Assembly (NCBI GenBank): GCA_016617495.1
Contig: WYCU01000003.1
Coordinates: 124,001 to 188,000, forward strand
Direction of reading: 5' to 3'
Source: Azonexaceae bacterium s22
GTDB lineage: Bacteria; Pseudomonadota; Gammaproteobacteria; Burkholderiales; Rhodocyclaceae
Length of the DNA stretch: 64,000 nt
A program made the translations under genes and the position numbers. The notes under the pieces are model-generated. The model was not told the DNA's origin and did no database searches. It was given only the letters and a program-made list of their open reading frames with translations. Position 1 is the first letter of the stretch. Each line of letters begins with the position of its first letter. This document shows positions 49,359-57,964 of the stretch, in pieces.

Positions 49359-50279
49359 TCAGGCCAACGCCGCCAGCGCCTCGCCCTGCCCCGCGCGGGC
49401 GGCCATCGCGTCGCCGATCCAGGCGGCAAAGCGGCGCGCGGGCACGCTGCCTTCCGGCGTAGCATGCAGCGCGATCAGGCGCGCGGCCGGCAAGGCCGGC
49501 AGGCGTTGCGCGCCAAAGTGCGTGACCTTGCCGATGCCGGGCGCCAGCAGACTGTGCGGCAAAGCCGTCACCCCCAGGCCGTGGGCAATGGCATGGCGCA
49601 AGCCGGTGACACTGCTACCGGTGTATTGCAAGGCCCATGGCAAACCTGCGCCGGCCAGCGCGCGGGTGGCCGCCAGGCGGAAGGCGCAATTTTCACCGAA
49701 CAGGGCCAGCGGCAGCGCCGCGCCGGGCGCCGCGTCCACGCTGTCGCGAAAGGCATCGCCAGCCATCCACACCAGCGGCTCCTGCCATAGCACTTCGCCT
49801 TCGGCGGGCGCCCCGTCATCGCAGGATTTGACCAGCGCCAGATCGATCTGGCCGGCCGTCAGCGCCTGGCGCAACACCGCTGAGGTTTCCGCCAGCACAT
49901 TGAGCCGCAGGCGCGGGTACAGCGCCCGAAAAGCGGCCATGGCCGCCGGAAAGACGCTTTCCATCAATTCTTCCGGCAGGCCGACGCGCAGGCTGCCGAT
50001 GGCCTCGTCGCGCCCGACGGCGGCGCAGGCTTCGTCGTTCAGGCGCAGGATCTGGCGGGCATAGGCGAGCATGGCCGCGCCTTCGGCGGTGACGCCATCG
50101 ACGCGCCCCTGGCTGCGCTGGACGAGCGTCTGGCCAAGGGTTTCCTCCAGCCGCTTGAGTTGCAGGCTGACCGCAGACTGGGTGCGTCCGAGCTGTTGCG
50201 CGGCGGCGGAAAATCCGCCGAGGTCGACGATGCCGACCAGGGCGCGGAGCGATTCGATATCGAGGTGGCGGCGCATCAT
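49359..50279 (-). CDS. LysR-family transcriptional regulator
   Basis: The 306-residue protein has the N-terminal LysR winged helix (IESLRALVGIVDLGGFSAAA; RTQSAVSLQLKRLEETLG) and a type-2 periplasmic-binding-like effector domain (GSLRVGLPEELMESVFPAAM). It is divergent from the tautomerase gene with a 116-bp AT-rich gap, the usual arrangement for a LysR regulator and its target. The effector is unknown. Confidence 0.92.
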   Translation of the reverse strand: MMRRHLDIESLRALVGIVDLGGFSAAAQQLGRTQSAVSLQLKRLEETLGQTLVQRSQGRVDGVTAEGAAMLAYARQILRLNDEACAAVGRDEAIGSLRVGLPEELMESVFPAAMAAFRALYPRLRLNVLAETSAVLRQALTAGQIDLALVKSCDDGAPAEGEVLWQEPLVWMAGDAFRDSVDAAPGAALPLALFGENCAFRLAATRALAGAGLPWALQYTGSSVTGLRHAIAHGLGVTALPHSLLAPGIGKVTHFGAQRLPALPAARLIALHATPEGSVPARRFAAWIGDAMAARAGQGEALAALA

Positions 50280-50395
50280 TCGTAATTCCGATTTTGAATC
50301 GACAATTATTAATTTTTCTAATTTAATCCTAATCGCTAGAGTGGATTCCAGGCAAGCCCCGCCCCCAACCGCAACACCGCTTTCTGGAGAAACTC

Positions 50396-50788
50396 ATGCC
50401 TTTCATCGACCTGCAACTCGGCCACCCAGTCCCGCTGGAAACCCGCCAACTGCTCGCCCGCCGGGCCACGGAAATCATCGTCCGGCGCCTGCTCAAGCGC
50501 GAGGACGTCACCGCCGTGCGCGTCACGCACCATGCGCCCGAGGCCTGGTGCATCGGCGGCAACCCGATCAGCCCGGCCTTGTGCCCGGTGCATGGGGAAA
50601 TCTTCATCACCGCCGGTACCAACGATGCGGCGCAAAAAACGGCCTGCATCGCGGATTTGCATGCACTGCTGACAGAACTGCTCGGGCCGTTGCCGGAAGC
50701 GAGCTACCTGATCGTCAAGGAACTGCCGGCCACCGACTGGGGTTACGCCGGACGCACCCAGGCCGCCCGGCGGGATGCAACACGCTGA
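50396..50788 (+). CDS. Tautomerase superfamily protein
   Basis: The 130-residue protein begins Met-Pro (MPFIDLQLGHPVPLETRQLL), leaving the N-terminal proline that serves as catalytic base in the 4-oxalocrotonate tautomerase/MIF superfamily. A second basic residue segment follows (RRATEIIVRRLLKREDVTAV). The length fits the double-unit or extended members. It lies directly downstream of the divergent LysR promoter; EamA follows after 6 bp, so both may be LysR targets. The substrate is unknown. Confidence 0.75.
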   Translation: MPFIDLQLGHPVPLETRQLLARRATEIIVRRLLKREDVTAVRVTHHAPEAWCIGGNPISPALCPVHGEIFITAGTNDAAQKTACIADLHALLTELLGPLPEASYLIVKELPATDWGYAGRTQAARRDATR

Positions 50789-50794
50789 ACGGCC

Positions 50795-51712
50795 ATGCTG
50801 CGCGCACATCGCCTGCCTGCCCTGCCCGCGCTGATGGACTCGGAACGCCCGCTGGCCATCGCCTTCGTCATGCTTTACGGCGCCGGTTTCGTCGGCGCCC
50901 GGCTGGGCTTGCCGCACGCCGACCCGCTGGCTTTTCTGGCCCTGCGCTTCGCGCTGGCAGCGGTGTTGATGGCTGTCCTCGCATTGTTGTTAAAGGCGCC
51001 CTGGCCGAGCCGCCAGGAATTACCGGCGATTGCGCTGGCCGGGCTGCTCACGGTGGGCGTGTTTTCCGTGGGCGTATTCGTCAGCATCGCCGGGGGCGTG
51101 CCGCCGGCCGTGTCGGCCCTGATTATCGCCTTGCATCCGGTGCTGATCGCCCTGCTGGCGCCGCTGCTGCTCGGCGAACGCATTGCGCCCCGGCAATGGT
51201 TCGGTCTGGGCCTTGGTTTGGGGGGCGTTTATCTGGTGTTGCACGCCGGATTGCCGGGCCGCGGCATCGGCGGCTGGGCGGTGGCCGCCTCGTTTGCCGG
51301 GCTAGCCGGGCTTTCGCTCGGCAATCTGGTGCAAAAGGCGCGTTGCGCGAACATGCATCCGCTTTCGGGTGGCGCCTTCCAGTGCGCGCTCTGTGCATTG
51401 GCCTGCGCGCTCGGCTGGCTGCTAATCGAACGCACGCCGGTCCGCTGGACGGGGGAATTCGTCTTTGCATTGCTGTGGATGGCGGTGGTGGTTTCGGTGG
51501 GCGCGGTCAGCCTGCTGGTGCTGTTGATCCGCCGCAATGCAGTCAGCCGCGTGGCCGGGCTGTTCTATCTGGTGCCGGTTTCGGCGGCCGTGCTGGCGTG
51601 GCTGCTGTTCGCCCAGCCCATCGGCGCAGCGCAGGCACTGGGCGTGGCCATTGCCGCGATGGGCGTGGTGCTGGCGACGCGTCCGGCAGCCGCGCCCCTG
51701 TCCCGCCGCTGA
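50795..51712 (+). CDS. EamA/DMT superfamily exporter
   Basis: The 305-residue protein has ten predicted membrane segments in two repeated EamA halves (FVMLYGAGFVGARLGLPHAD; VAGLFYLVPVSAAVLAWLLF, then GAAQALGVAIAAMGV). Such transporters export amino acids or metabolites; substrate is unknown. Either ATG 50795 or ATG 50834 (MDSERPLAIAF) could be the start; the second fits the first membrane helix better. Confidence 0.85.
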   Translation: MLRAHRLPALPALMDSERPLAIAFVMLYGAGFVGARLGLPHADPLAFLALRFALAAVLMAVLALLLKAPWPSRQELPAIALAGLLTVGVFSVGVFVSIAGGVPPAVSALIIALHPVLIALLAPLLLGERIAPRQWFGLGLGLGGVYLVLHAGLPGRGIGGWAVAASFAGLAGLSLGNLVQKARCANMHPLSGGAFQCALCALACALGWLLIERTPVRWTGEFVFALLWMAVVVSVGAVSLLVLLIRRNAVSRVAGLFYLVPVSAAVLAWLLFAQPIGAAQALGVAIAAMGVVLATRPAAAPLSRR

Positions 51713-51748
51713 AAATCGGCCCTTTTTCGGGGTCGACCGCGACAATTG
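51712..51748 (-). repeat. Dispersed 37-bp element, intergenic copy after EamA
   Basis: On the minus strand: CAATTGTCGCGGTCGACCCC, then GAAAAAGGGCCGATTTT. It begins at the last base of the EamA stop codon. Confidence 0.85.
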
Positions 51749-51788
51749 CCGTGGGGCGCCTTCGCCCCGCGGCGTGCGGCATAGGCCG

Positions 51789-52583
51789 CTAAATGCCGTG
51801 AAAGCCGTGCCGGTTGAGGCGATCCAGAATGCCTTGCATGGCCGCGGCGGCGCCGAGCGGCAAGTAATAGCGCACGTAGGGCGTCAGCCGCGTGGGTTCG
51901 GGGTTGATCTCGACGGTGGGAATACCGGCCTGAGCGGCCCATAGGACCGGTTCGGCGATGTAGGGAAAGACGCCCGAGGTGCCGATGGAAAAGACGATGT
52001 CCATACCTTGGTCGAGTTCGTCGAGAAAGCGATCCATCGCCGCTTCCGGCAGCGCTTCCCCAAAGAGCACGACATTCGGGCGCAGCACTGCGCCACAGGC
52101 TGGACAGGTCGGCGGCAGTTCGCGGCCGGCCAGATCCTCGATGTATTCGCCGTAATCGCACGCGGTGCAGCACAGTTCGTGCAGGTTGCCGTGGATTTCG
52201 ATCAGGTTGCGACTGCCGGCCTTGGCGTGCAGGCCATCGACGTTCTGGGTAAAGACCAGCACGCCGGGCAACACCTGCTCCAGCGTGGCAATGGCGCGGT
52301 GGGCGGCATTGGGCTGGGCACCGCGACAGGTGCGCTCGATTTGCGCGAGGTATTTCCAGGTGATCTCGGGGTGGTGCGCGAACATGTCGCCCGACAGCGC
52401 GGTTTCAATCGGGATGCCGTCGTCGGTGTGCTCGCCATTGTAGAGACCGCCGACGCCGCGGTAAGTCGGCAGCCCGGAATCGGCCGAGATGCCGGCGCCG
52501 GTGATGAACAAGGCGCGCCGGGCACGGGCCAGGTGACGCGCGACCGCTTCAAGGGTTTCTTCGATCTCCAATGACGCCATCAA
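51789..52583 (-). CDS. SIR2-family NAD-dependent protein deacylase
   Basis: The 264-residue sirtuin has the NAD site FITGAGISADSGLPTYRG, the catalytic TQNVDGLHAKAG, the histidine in IEIHGNLHEL and a four-cysteine zinc site (CCTACDYG and CPACG). NVVLFGEALP follows. It removes acyl groups from lysines and can counter the Pat-type acetyltransferase at the left edge of the window, although the genes are unlinked. Two identical palindromes flank its upstream region. Confidence 0.9.
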   Translation of the reverse strand: MMASLEIEETLEAVARHLARARRALFITGAGISADSGLPTYRGVGGLYNGEHTDDGIPIETALSGDMFAHHPEITWKYLAQIERTCRGAQPNAAHRAIATLEQVLPGVLVFTQNVDGLHAKAGSRNLIEIHGNLHELCCTACDYGEYIEDLAGRELPPTCPACGAVLRPNVVLFGEALPEAAMDRFLDELDQGMDIVFSIGTSGVFPYIAEPVLWAAQAGIPTVEINPEPTRLTPYVRYYLPLGAAAAMQGILDRLNRHGFHGI

Positions 52584-52634
52584 TTTACCTTCCGAAACGC
52601 AACCGTGAAATATTCATTCGCCAAATTCACCCTG

Positions 52635-52649
52635 CTGACATATTGTCAC
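52635..52649. promoter_or_regulatory. Palindrome TGACATATTGTCA, first copy (sir2 side)
   Basis: CTGACATATTGTCAC, an inverted repeat TGACA-TAT-TGTCA 53 bp from the sir2 start. A second copy lies 124 bp away. Confidence 0.55.
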
Positions 52650-52758
52650 ACCCGCATGAGAGAACACGCTTTTCGTTGTATCAAGTTTTTCTTTTAATAC
52701 AAATAGATAACAAAACAAACGCCCTGCAGGAAAAATTTTTGTGGATAAGCCTAATCCG

Positions 52759-52773
52759 CTGACATATTGTCAG
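52759..52773. promoter_or_regulatory. Palindrome TGACATATTGTCA, second copy (HD-GYP side)
   Basis: CTGACATATTGTCAG has 6-bp arms around TAT. The core is identical to the copy at 52635. The AT-rich 297-bp gap between sir2 and the HD-GYP gene contains no ORF of note. Confidence 0.55.
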
Positions 52774-52880
52774 AGTAATATCCAGCATTATCGCAATCAA
52801 ACGGCGTTTGATTTCCCGGTCGAGCGAGATCGGGTTGGGTGTGCCCATAAGGCAGACATCGGAGTAGCGAAAGAAGCATC

Positions 52881-54005
52881 ATGGTAGAAGGACTGGATCG
52901 GCAACTCCCCCTGAAGGAAATCGACAAGCACCCGACGCTGTCACAGAAAATCGTCTACATGCACGAGGTCGTCCGTCACCGTTTTGGGGCCGTCGACCGG
53001 ATTGCCATCGCCAAATACGATCCGGCGCGGGACATGCTGCGTACTTATGTCTCCAGCACCGACGGCGAAAACCCGCTGGTCATGTACGAAGCCAAACTGA
53101 GCGACGTGCCTTCGCTCAAGCGCCTGGCGGAAACCCGGGAAACCCGCGTCATCAACGATCTGAGCGTCTACGCCGATCACACCACCTTGCATTCCACCAA
53201 GATCGTGGCCGGCGGCTTCCGTTCCAGCTACACCGTCCCGCTGTTTCATGAGGACGAGTTCATCGGGATGTTGTTCTTCAACTCCTACGACGGCGAAGCG
53301 TTCAACACCACCAACCTGACCTATCTCGACCTGCTCGCCCAGCTGCTTTCGATCTTGATGGCCACGGAGCTGAACCAGATCGCCACCTTGCGCGGCGCCG
53401 TCAAGACCGCCACGCAATTCACCGGCCACCGCGACCCGGAAACGGGCATGCACCTGGAACGCATGGCGCATTATTCGCGCCTGATTGCGCGCCAGCTGGT
53501 GAGCACGCACCCGGTCAATGACGAGTTCGTCGAAGACATTTTCCGCTACGCCCCGCTCCACGATGTCGGCAAGATCGCCATCCCGGACAGCGTGCTGCTC
53601 AAGCCCGGGCCGCTCACGCTGGAAGAGCGCGAAGTCATGAAGCGCCACGCCACCGAGGGCCGCAAGATCATCGATGCGATGCTGCAGAACTTCCACTTCG
53701 AGCACATCAAGAACATCGGCATGATCCACAACATCGTGGCTTATCACCACGAACAGATCGACGGCAAAGGCTATCCCGAAGGCCTGAGCGGCAACCTCAT
53801 TCCGCTGGAAGCGCGCATCGTCGCCACCGCCGACGTGTTCGACGCTCTGACCTCCGAGCGCCCCTACAAGAAGCGCTGGGCCAACGAGCGTGCCTATGCG
53901 GAACTGGAACGTCTCAGCGGCAGCAAGCTCGACCCGGCCTGCGTCAAGGCCCTGCTTACCGCCAAAACCGAAGTCGAACTGATTCAGGAAAGCTTCGCGG
54001 ACTAA
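52881..54005 (+). CDS. GAF-HD-GYP domain cyclic-di-GMP phosphodiesterase
   Basis: The 374-residue protein has an N-terminal GAF-like sensor (about residues 20-165) and a HD-GYP domain. The catalytic signatures are HRDPETGMHLERMAHYSRLI, PLHDVGKIAIPDSVLLKPG and YHHEQIDGKGYPEGLSG, so HD and GYP motifs are complete and activity is expected. It degrades cyclic-di-GMP and so favours motility over attachment. No membrane segment is present; the GAF ligand is unknown. Confidence 0.9.
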   Translation: MVEGLDRQLPLKEIDKHPTLSQKIVYMHEVVRHRFGAVDRIAIAKYDPARDMLRTYVSSTDGENPLVMYEAKLSDVPSLKRLAETRETRVINDLSVYADHTTLHSTKIVAGGFRSSYTVPLFHEDEFIGMLFFNSYDGEAFNTTNLTYLDLLAQLLSILMATELNQIATLRGAVKTATQFTGHRDPETGMHLERMAHYSRLIARQLVSTHPVNDEFVEDIFRYAPLHDVGKIAIPDSVLLKPGPLTLEEREVMKRHATEGRKIIDAMLQNFHFEHIKNIGMIHNIVAYHHEQIDGKGYPEGLSGNLIPLEARIVATADVFDALTSERPYKKRWANERAYAELERLSGSKLDPACVKALLTAKTEVELIQESFAD

Positions 54006-54106
54006 CCAACTCGGCACGACCGCCGTGGCGCCCGCATTTGCGGCGCGTGTCACCGCACGAACGGCCCCATACGGCGCCCGCCTGCCCAACCCTTACCGCC
54101 CTGCGC

Positions 54107-54754
54107 TCAGGGCGAGTCTGCCCGGCGCAACATCGCGCCGTAGCCCTCTTCGGCCAGCACCTGCCTGACCGCCGGCCGCGTCAGCATGCGCCGGAAGTGG
54201 GCTGCACAGTGGGCCGGCAGCGGGATGCCGATGTGTTCGGCCCAGAATTCGACGTAGAACAAGGCCGCATCGGCGATGCTGAACTGGTCGGCCAGATAAT
54301 CTCGCCCGGCCAGCGCGCGGTCGAACAGGAGGAAGCCCTTGTCCACGATCTGCCGCCCTTGCGCCTTGATGGATTCGTGCTCGCTGCTGTTCGCCGAATA
54401 ACGCTCGGTGGTGAAGATCCGCGTAAAGCCCTGCCCGTGGATGGTATTGCAGGCGTAGCTCATCCATTCCAGCACGCGCACCTCGTCGGCAAGCACTTCC
54501 GGCAGCAGTTTGCGGCGCGGATAGGTGCGCGCCAGCCACCAGGCGATGGCCGAGAACTCCGTCATGACCGTGCCGTCGTCGAGCGCCAGCGCCGGCACCG
54601 TACCTTTGGGGTTGATCGCCAGATAATCTGCCTTGAAGTTGGCGCCATGGAATAGATCGACGATATGCGCCTCGAAAACCACGCTGCACTCTTCCAGCAG
54701 GATGTGGATGCCGGTGGAACAGGAGCCCGGCGTCATGTAAAAGCGCTTGCTCAT
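54107..54754 (-). CDS. Glutathione S-transferase family protein
   Basis: The 215-residue protein has an N-terminal thioredoxin-like half with RFYMTPGSCSTGIHILLEE and PKGTVPALALDDGTVMTE, and a helical C-terminal half (YLADQFSIADAALFYVEFWA). The SCSTG motif suggests a Ser/Cys-type active site (beta class-like). It is third in the leftward operon rhodanese-hypothetical-GST, each pair overlapping as ATGA. The combination suggests thiol or sulfur handling. Confidence 0.85.
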   Translation of the reverse strand: MSKRFYMTPGSCSTGIHILLEECSVVFEAHIVDLFHGANFKADYLAINPKGTVPALALDDGTVMTEFSAIAWWLARTYPRRKLLPEVLADEVRVLEWMSYACNTIHGQGFTRIFTTERYSANSSEHESIKAQGRQIVDKGFLLFDRALAGRDYLADQFSIADAALFYVEFWAEHIGIPLPAHCAAHFRRMLTRPAVRQVLAEEGYGAMLRRADSP

Positions 54755-55128
54755 GCCGCTTCCTCCTCGGCTGCGGATTCCCGCACACCGTCGAGCAGGC
54801 CATCGCGGCGGATCATCGCCTTGAAGGCCTTCATCACCGGCCGCGAGATCGCCGTTTCGGCCAGCACGCGTTTTTCATAGATGAGGTTGCGGGTTGCTTC
54901 GTCGGCCACGGGCCGCGCGGCGGCAATCAGGGCATGCATCTCGGCGCCCAGCAGATGGCCCGGCCGCGCTTTGACGGCATCGTAAAGCCAGGCCATGACG
55001 ATCTTTTCGGCAGCGTGCATCTTGCACTTGCCGTCCAGGATCTTGAGCATCACCGCGGTGGCGCAGTCGATGTCCGATACGCTCAGGGCATGCGCCGCAA
55101 CCCAGGCGGACACGCGTTCCGGGCTCAT
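54751..55128 (-). CDS. Conserved hypothetical protein in a rhodanese-GST operon
   Basis: The 125-residue protein is helical and starts MSPERVSAWVAAHALSVSDI. It has CATAVMLKILDGKCKMHAAE, with two cysteines, then IVMAWLYDAVKARPGHLLGA. I do not recognise the family. Its start overlaps the rhodanese stop and its stop overlaps the GST start (ATGA in both), so translation is coupled and a shared function is likely. The cysteine pair could be functional with the two thiol enzymes. Confidence 0.65.
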   Translation of the reverse strand: MSPERVSAWVAAHALSVSDIDCATAVMLKILDGKCKMHAAEKIVMAWLYDAVKARPGHLLGAEMHALIAAARPVADEATRNLIYEKRVLAETAISRPVMKAFKAMIRRDGLLDGVRESAAEEEAA

Positions 55129-55460
55129 GCCGGGGCAACCGTGGCCTGTGCCGCGGCCAGCGCCTCGTAGCCGCCATCCACGCTATAGACGCGGGCAAAG
55201 CGGAAGTCGGCGAACATCTGCGCGAAAACCTTGCTGGCATTGCCGTGGTAGCAATAGATGACGACCGGCGTGGCCTTGTCCAGACGGCGCATCCAGAAGG
55301 GGAAGCGGTCCTCCGCCAGTTGCGCGGCGCCATCGACATGGCCCTTGCGGTAGCTGGCGAGATCGCGGACGTCAAAGAGCGCGATGGCGGCTTCGTCGCG
55401 CAACAGCGCCAGCGCTTGCGCCGCGGAAATGCATTGGAATCCGATGGAAGTTTGCGTCAT
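55125..55460 (-). CDS. Single-domain rhodanese (GlpE-like sulfurtransferase)
   Basis: The 111-residue protein has one rhodanese domain with IALFDVRDLASYRKGHVDGA and the active-site loop IYCYHGNASKVFA, cysteine at 70. The six-residue loop fits GlpE-like thiosulfate sulfurtransferases. It is first gene of the rhodanese-hypothetical-GST operon. The start at 55460 is the family start; the frame upstream is antisense to the exonuclease gene. Confidence 0.88.
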   Translation of the reverse strand: MTQTSIGFQCISAAQALALLRDEAAIALFDVRDLASYRKGHVDGAAQLAEDRFPFWMRRLDKATPVVIYCYHGNASKVFAQMFADFRFARVYSVDGGYEALAAAQATVAPA

Positions 55461-55646
55461 GGTTGCGACAGGAAGGGAGAAATGGCAGCCTCGATGCAAT
55501 TCCGGTGCCACGCCGAAAAAACCGCGCAGATTGCGGCCTGGCGGCCCTCGCGGGCGGATCGGCAGCCTGCAGTGTCGTCTTTGCCACAGGCCGCTGTCGC
55601 GCAAACCGGCTATCATTGCCGGCTCGTTTTTGCCGATCGTCAGCCC

Positions 55647-57020
55647 ATGCGTCCCCTTGCCTTTGTCGACCTCGAAACCACCGGCGCTACCGCCACGGCC
55701 GACCGCATCACCGAGATCGGCATTGTCGAAGTCGACCCGGACGGCCAGGTCCGCGAATGGCAGCAGCTGGTCAATCCGGGCATGCGCATCCCGCCCTTCA
55801 TCGAACAGCTCACCGGCATCAGCAACGAGATGGTGGCCGACGCGCCGCCCTTCGAGGCGATTGCCGCCGAAACCCTCAAGCGCCTGAGCGGCCGCCTGTT
55901 CATCGCGCATAACGCGCGCTTCGACTACGGTTTTCTCAAGAACGAATTCCGCCGCGCCGGGCTGGAATTCCGCGCGCCGGTGCTGTGTACCGTCAAGCTT
56001 TCCCGGGCGCTCTACCCGGAATTCCACCGCCACAATCTGGACAGCCTGATCGAACGCCACGGTTTGCAGGCCGCCGGCCGCCACCGGGCGCTGGCCGACG
56101 CGCAGTTGATCCACCAATTTTGGCAAAAAATCCATGTCGACCGCGACAAACAGGCCATCGAGGCTGCGCTGAACAAGCTCAATGCCCGCCCGAGCCTGCC
56201 GCCGCAGCTCGACGCCAGCATCGTGGACGATCTGCCGGACACGCCCGGCGTCTATCTCTTCTACGGCGAAAACGCCCTGCCGCTTTACGTCGGCAAGGCC
56301 AAGGACATCCGCAAGCGCGTGCTTTCGCACTTCACCGCCGATGTGAATTCCGCCAAGGAAATGGCCTTGTCGCAGCAGATCCGGCGTATCGACTGGATCG
56401 AAACGGCCGGCGAAATCGGCGCCCTGCTCAAGGAAGCGGCGCTGGTCAAGCAGATGCAGCCCACACACAACCGCCAGTTGCGGCGCAACGATGAGGTCTG
56501 CACCTGGACCCTGGTCGACGAAGGCGAAGGCTGGTTGCGGCCGCAGCTGGCGTCCGCCCATGAACTCGATTTCGGTCTCGCCACCTCGTGCTACGGCCTG
56601 TTCAAGAATCGCAAGGAAGCCACGGACGTGCTGCGCGCGCTGGCCGAATCGCACCAGCTGTGCGACGTGCTCACCGGGCTGGACAAGGCCAAACCCGGGA
56701 AACCCTGCTTCGGCCACCAGATTCGCCGCTGCAAGGGCGCCTGCGTCGGCCACGAGCCCTACGCCAAACACACCATGCGCCTGATGGGCGCGCTGGTCGG
56801 GCTCAAGCTGACCACGTGGCCCTTCACCGGCCGCGGCGCCATCCGCGAAGGCGACGATCTGCATGTCATCGATGGCTGGTGCTACGTCGGCACGGCGCGC
56901 AGCGCATCCGACCTGGCCGATCTGCTCGCGCAGCCCCGCCCGCCTTTCGACCGCGACATCTTCAAGCTCCTGAGCAAGCACGTCGCCCGCCTGACCCCGT
57001 TGCAAGGAAACTCGCCATGA
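55647..57020 (+). CDS. DnaQ-type 3'-5' exonuclease fused to a GIY-YIG (UvrC/Cho-like) nuclease
   Basis: The 457-residue fusion has an N-terminal DEDDh exonuclease (LAFVDLETTG; LFIAHNARFDYGFL; GRHRALADAQ) over residues 1-160 and a GIY-YIG domain from about 190 (LPDTPGVYLFYGENALPLYV, then GKAKDIRKRVLSHF), followed by a UvrC-like C-terminal region. This architecture is known in several betaproteobacteria and resembles Cho, so a role in excision repair is likely. The linker carries a 37-bp element copy encoding KIHVDRDK (about residues 157-168). ATG 55647 is the family start; creA overlaps its stop. Confidence 0.88.
   Translation: MRPLAFVDLETTGATATADRITEIGIVEVDPDGQVREWQQLVNPGMRIPPFIEQLTGISNEMVADAPPFEAIAAETLKRLSGRLFIAHNARFDYGFLKNEFRRAGLEFRAPVLCTVKLSRALYPEFHRHNLDSLIERHGLQAAGRHRALADAQLIHQFWQKIHVDRDKQAIEAALNKLNARPSLPPQLDASIVDDLPDTPGVYLFYGENALPLYVGKAKDIRKRVLSHFTADVNSAKEMALSQQIRRIDWIETAGEIGALLKEAALVKQMQPTHNRQLRRNDEVCTWTLVDEGEGWLRPQLASAHELDFGLATSCYGLFKNRKEATDVLRALAESHQLCDVLTGLDKAKPGKPCFGHQIRRCKGACVGHEPYAKHTMRLMGALVGLKLTTWPFTGRGAIREGDDLHVIDGWCYVGTARSASDLADLLAQPRPPFDRDIFKLLSKHVARLTPLQGNSP
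56115..56151 (-). repeat. Dispersed 37-bp element, copy in the exonuclease/GIY-YIG linker
   Basis: AATTTTGGCAAAAAATCC followed by ATGTCGACCGCGACAAAC. It is a diverged copy that keeps GTCGACCGCGACAA and both A/T tracts; it falls exactly in the linker between domains. Confidence 0.65.
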
Positions 57021-57478
57021 TCCGCAGTGCCCTGATACTCGCCGCCCTCCTCGCTGCCGCACTGCCGGCGGCCGCCGAAGAAATCGGCTGCGCCACCACC
57101 GCCTGGAAACTGGTCGGCGCCAACCACCGCGTCTGCATCTACGCTTACGACGACCCCGTGGTGCCCGGAGTCACCTGCCACGTCAGCCAGGCGCGAACGG
57201 GAGGCATCAAGGGCAGCTTCGGGCTGGCCGAAGATCCTTCGCAGTTTTCGCTGGCCTGCCGCCAAGTCGGGCCCATCGTGCTGCCGGCCAAATTGCCGGA
57301 GGACGAAGTGGTGTTCAGCGAAAATACCTCGCTGATCTTCAAGGAAACCAAGATCCACCGCTTCCTCGACCGCAAACGCAATGTGCTGGTCTATCTGGCC
57401 ATCAGCCGCAAGGTCATCGAAGGCGCCCCGGCGAATGCCATTTCCACGGTCCCCATCCAACCCTGGGGCAAGCCCTGA
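57017..57478 (+). CDS. creA: CreA family protein
   Basis: The 153-residue secreted protein has a signal peptide (MIRSALILAALLAAALPAAA, cut near AAAEE) and the CreA core: VCIYAYDDPVVPGVTCHVSQ, then ARTGGIKGSFGLAEDPSQFS and VFSENTSLIFKETKIHRFLD. The mature part has cysteines consistent with a periplasmic location. Function is unknown. ATG 57017 overlaps the exonuclease stop (ATGA). Confidence 0.9.
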   Translation: MIRSALILAALLAAALPAAAEEIGCATTAWKLVGANHRVCIYAYDDPVVPGVTCHVSQARTGGIKGSFGLAEDPSQFSLACRQVGPIVLPAKLPEDEVVFSENTSLIFKETKIHRFLDRKRNVLVYLAISRKVIEGAPANAISTVPIQPWGKP

Positions 57479-57487
57479 GGTCGAACT

Positions 57488-57964
57488 TCAGGGCAGCGCC
57501 GCCAGCGCAGCTTTCAAATCGCCCTGCACCAGCGTGAGCGGCACCGCCAGCATCAGGTTCAGTGGCAACCCGAAATCCTCGACATGCCAATTGTCGCGGT
57601 CGACGGCTCGGGCGGTGCCATTTTCGGGATGCCCGCCCCACAGCCGCGCCACGCGTTCGACGGTGCTTTCCCAGGTCTGTAAATAGCCCACCACCGGCTT
57701 GCCCAGCGCCAGGGCAAAACCGACCTCGACGCAGGTTCCCGAATCCGGCTCGCAGCCGCGGAATGGCTCCAGATTGGCCAGCACCGCATTGGCAGCGCGA
57801 ATGAGCGCGATGTTGGCGGAAAAAATGCCCGGCGCCGTAGTTTCAACGCCATCGAGCGGCACCAGCGCCTCGTGGCCGAAATCGCGACATAAGCCACGCG
57901 CCCGGTGGGCCCAATCGACGACATCGGGACGAAAGACATCCGGGCCTGCCAAATAGATTTTCAT
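57488..57964 (-). CDS. Nucleoside 2-deoxyribosyltransferase family protein
   Basis: The 158-residue protein has the family's MKIYLAGPDVF opening, the catalytic region GCEPDSGTCVEVGFALALGK and the C-terminal VEDFGLPLNLML. It transfers or hydrolyses deoxyribose from (deoxy)nucleosides or nucleotides. A 37-bp element copy encodes GTARAVDRDNW at residues 112-125, immediately before VEDFGLP, where relatives often have a DRxG-like tract. So the element matches native coding sequence there. Confidence 0.88.
   Translation of the reverse strand: MKIYLAGPDVFRPDVVDWAHRARGLCRDFGHEALVPLDGVETTAPGIFSANIALIRAANAVLANLEPFRGCEPDSGTCVEVGFALALGKPVVGYLQTWESTVERVARLWGGHPENGTARAVDRDNWHVEDFGLPLNLMLAVPLTLVQGDLKAALAALP
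57588..57628 (+). repeat. Dispersed 37-bp element, copy inside the deoxyribosyltransferase gene
   Basis: CCAATTGTCGCGGTCGACGG, then CTCGGGCGGTGCCATTTTCGG. The core is intact, the first A-tract is lost and a T-tract stands at the second position. Confidence 0.65.
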
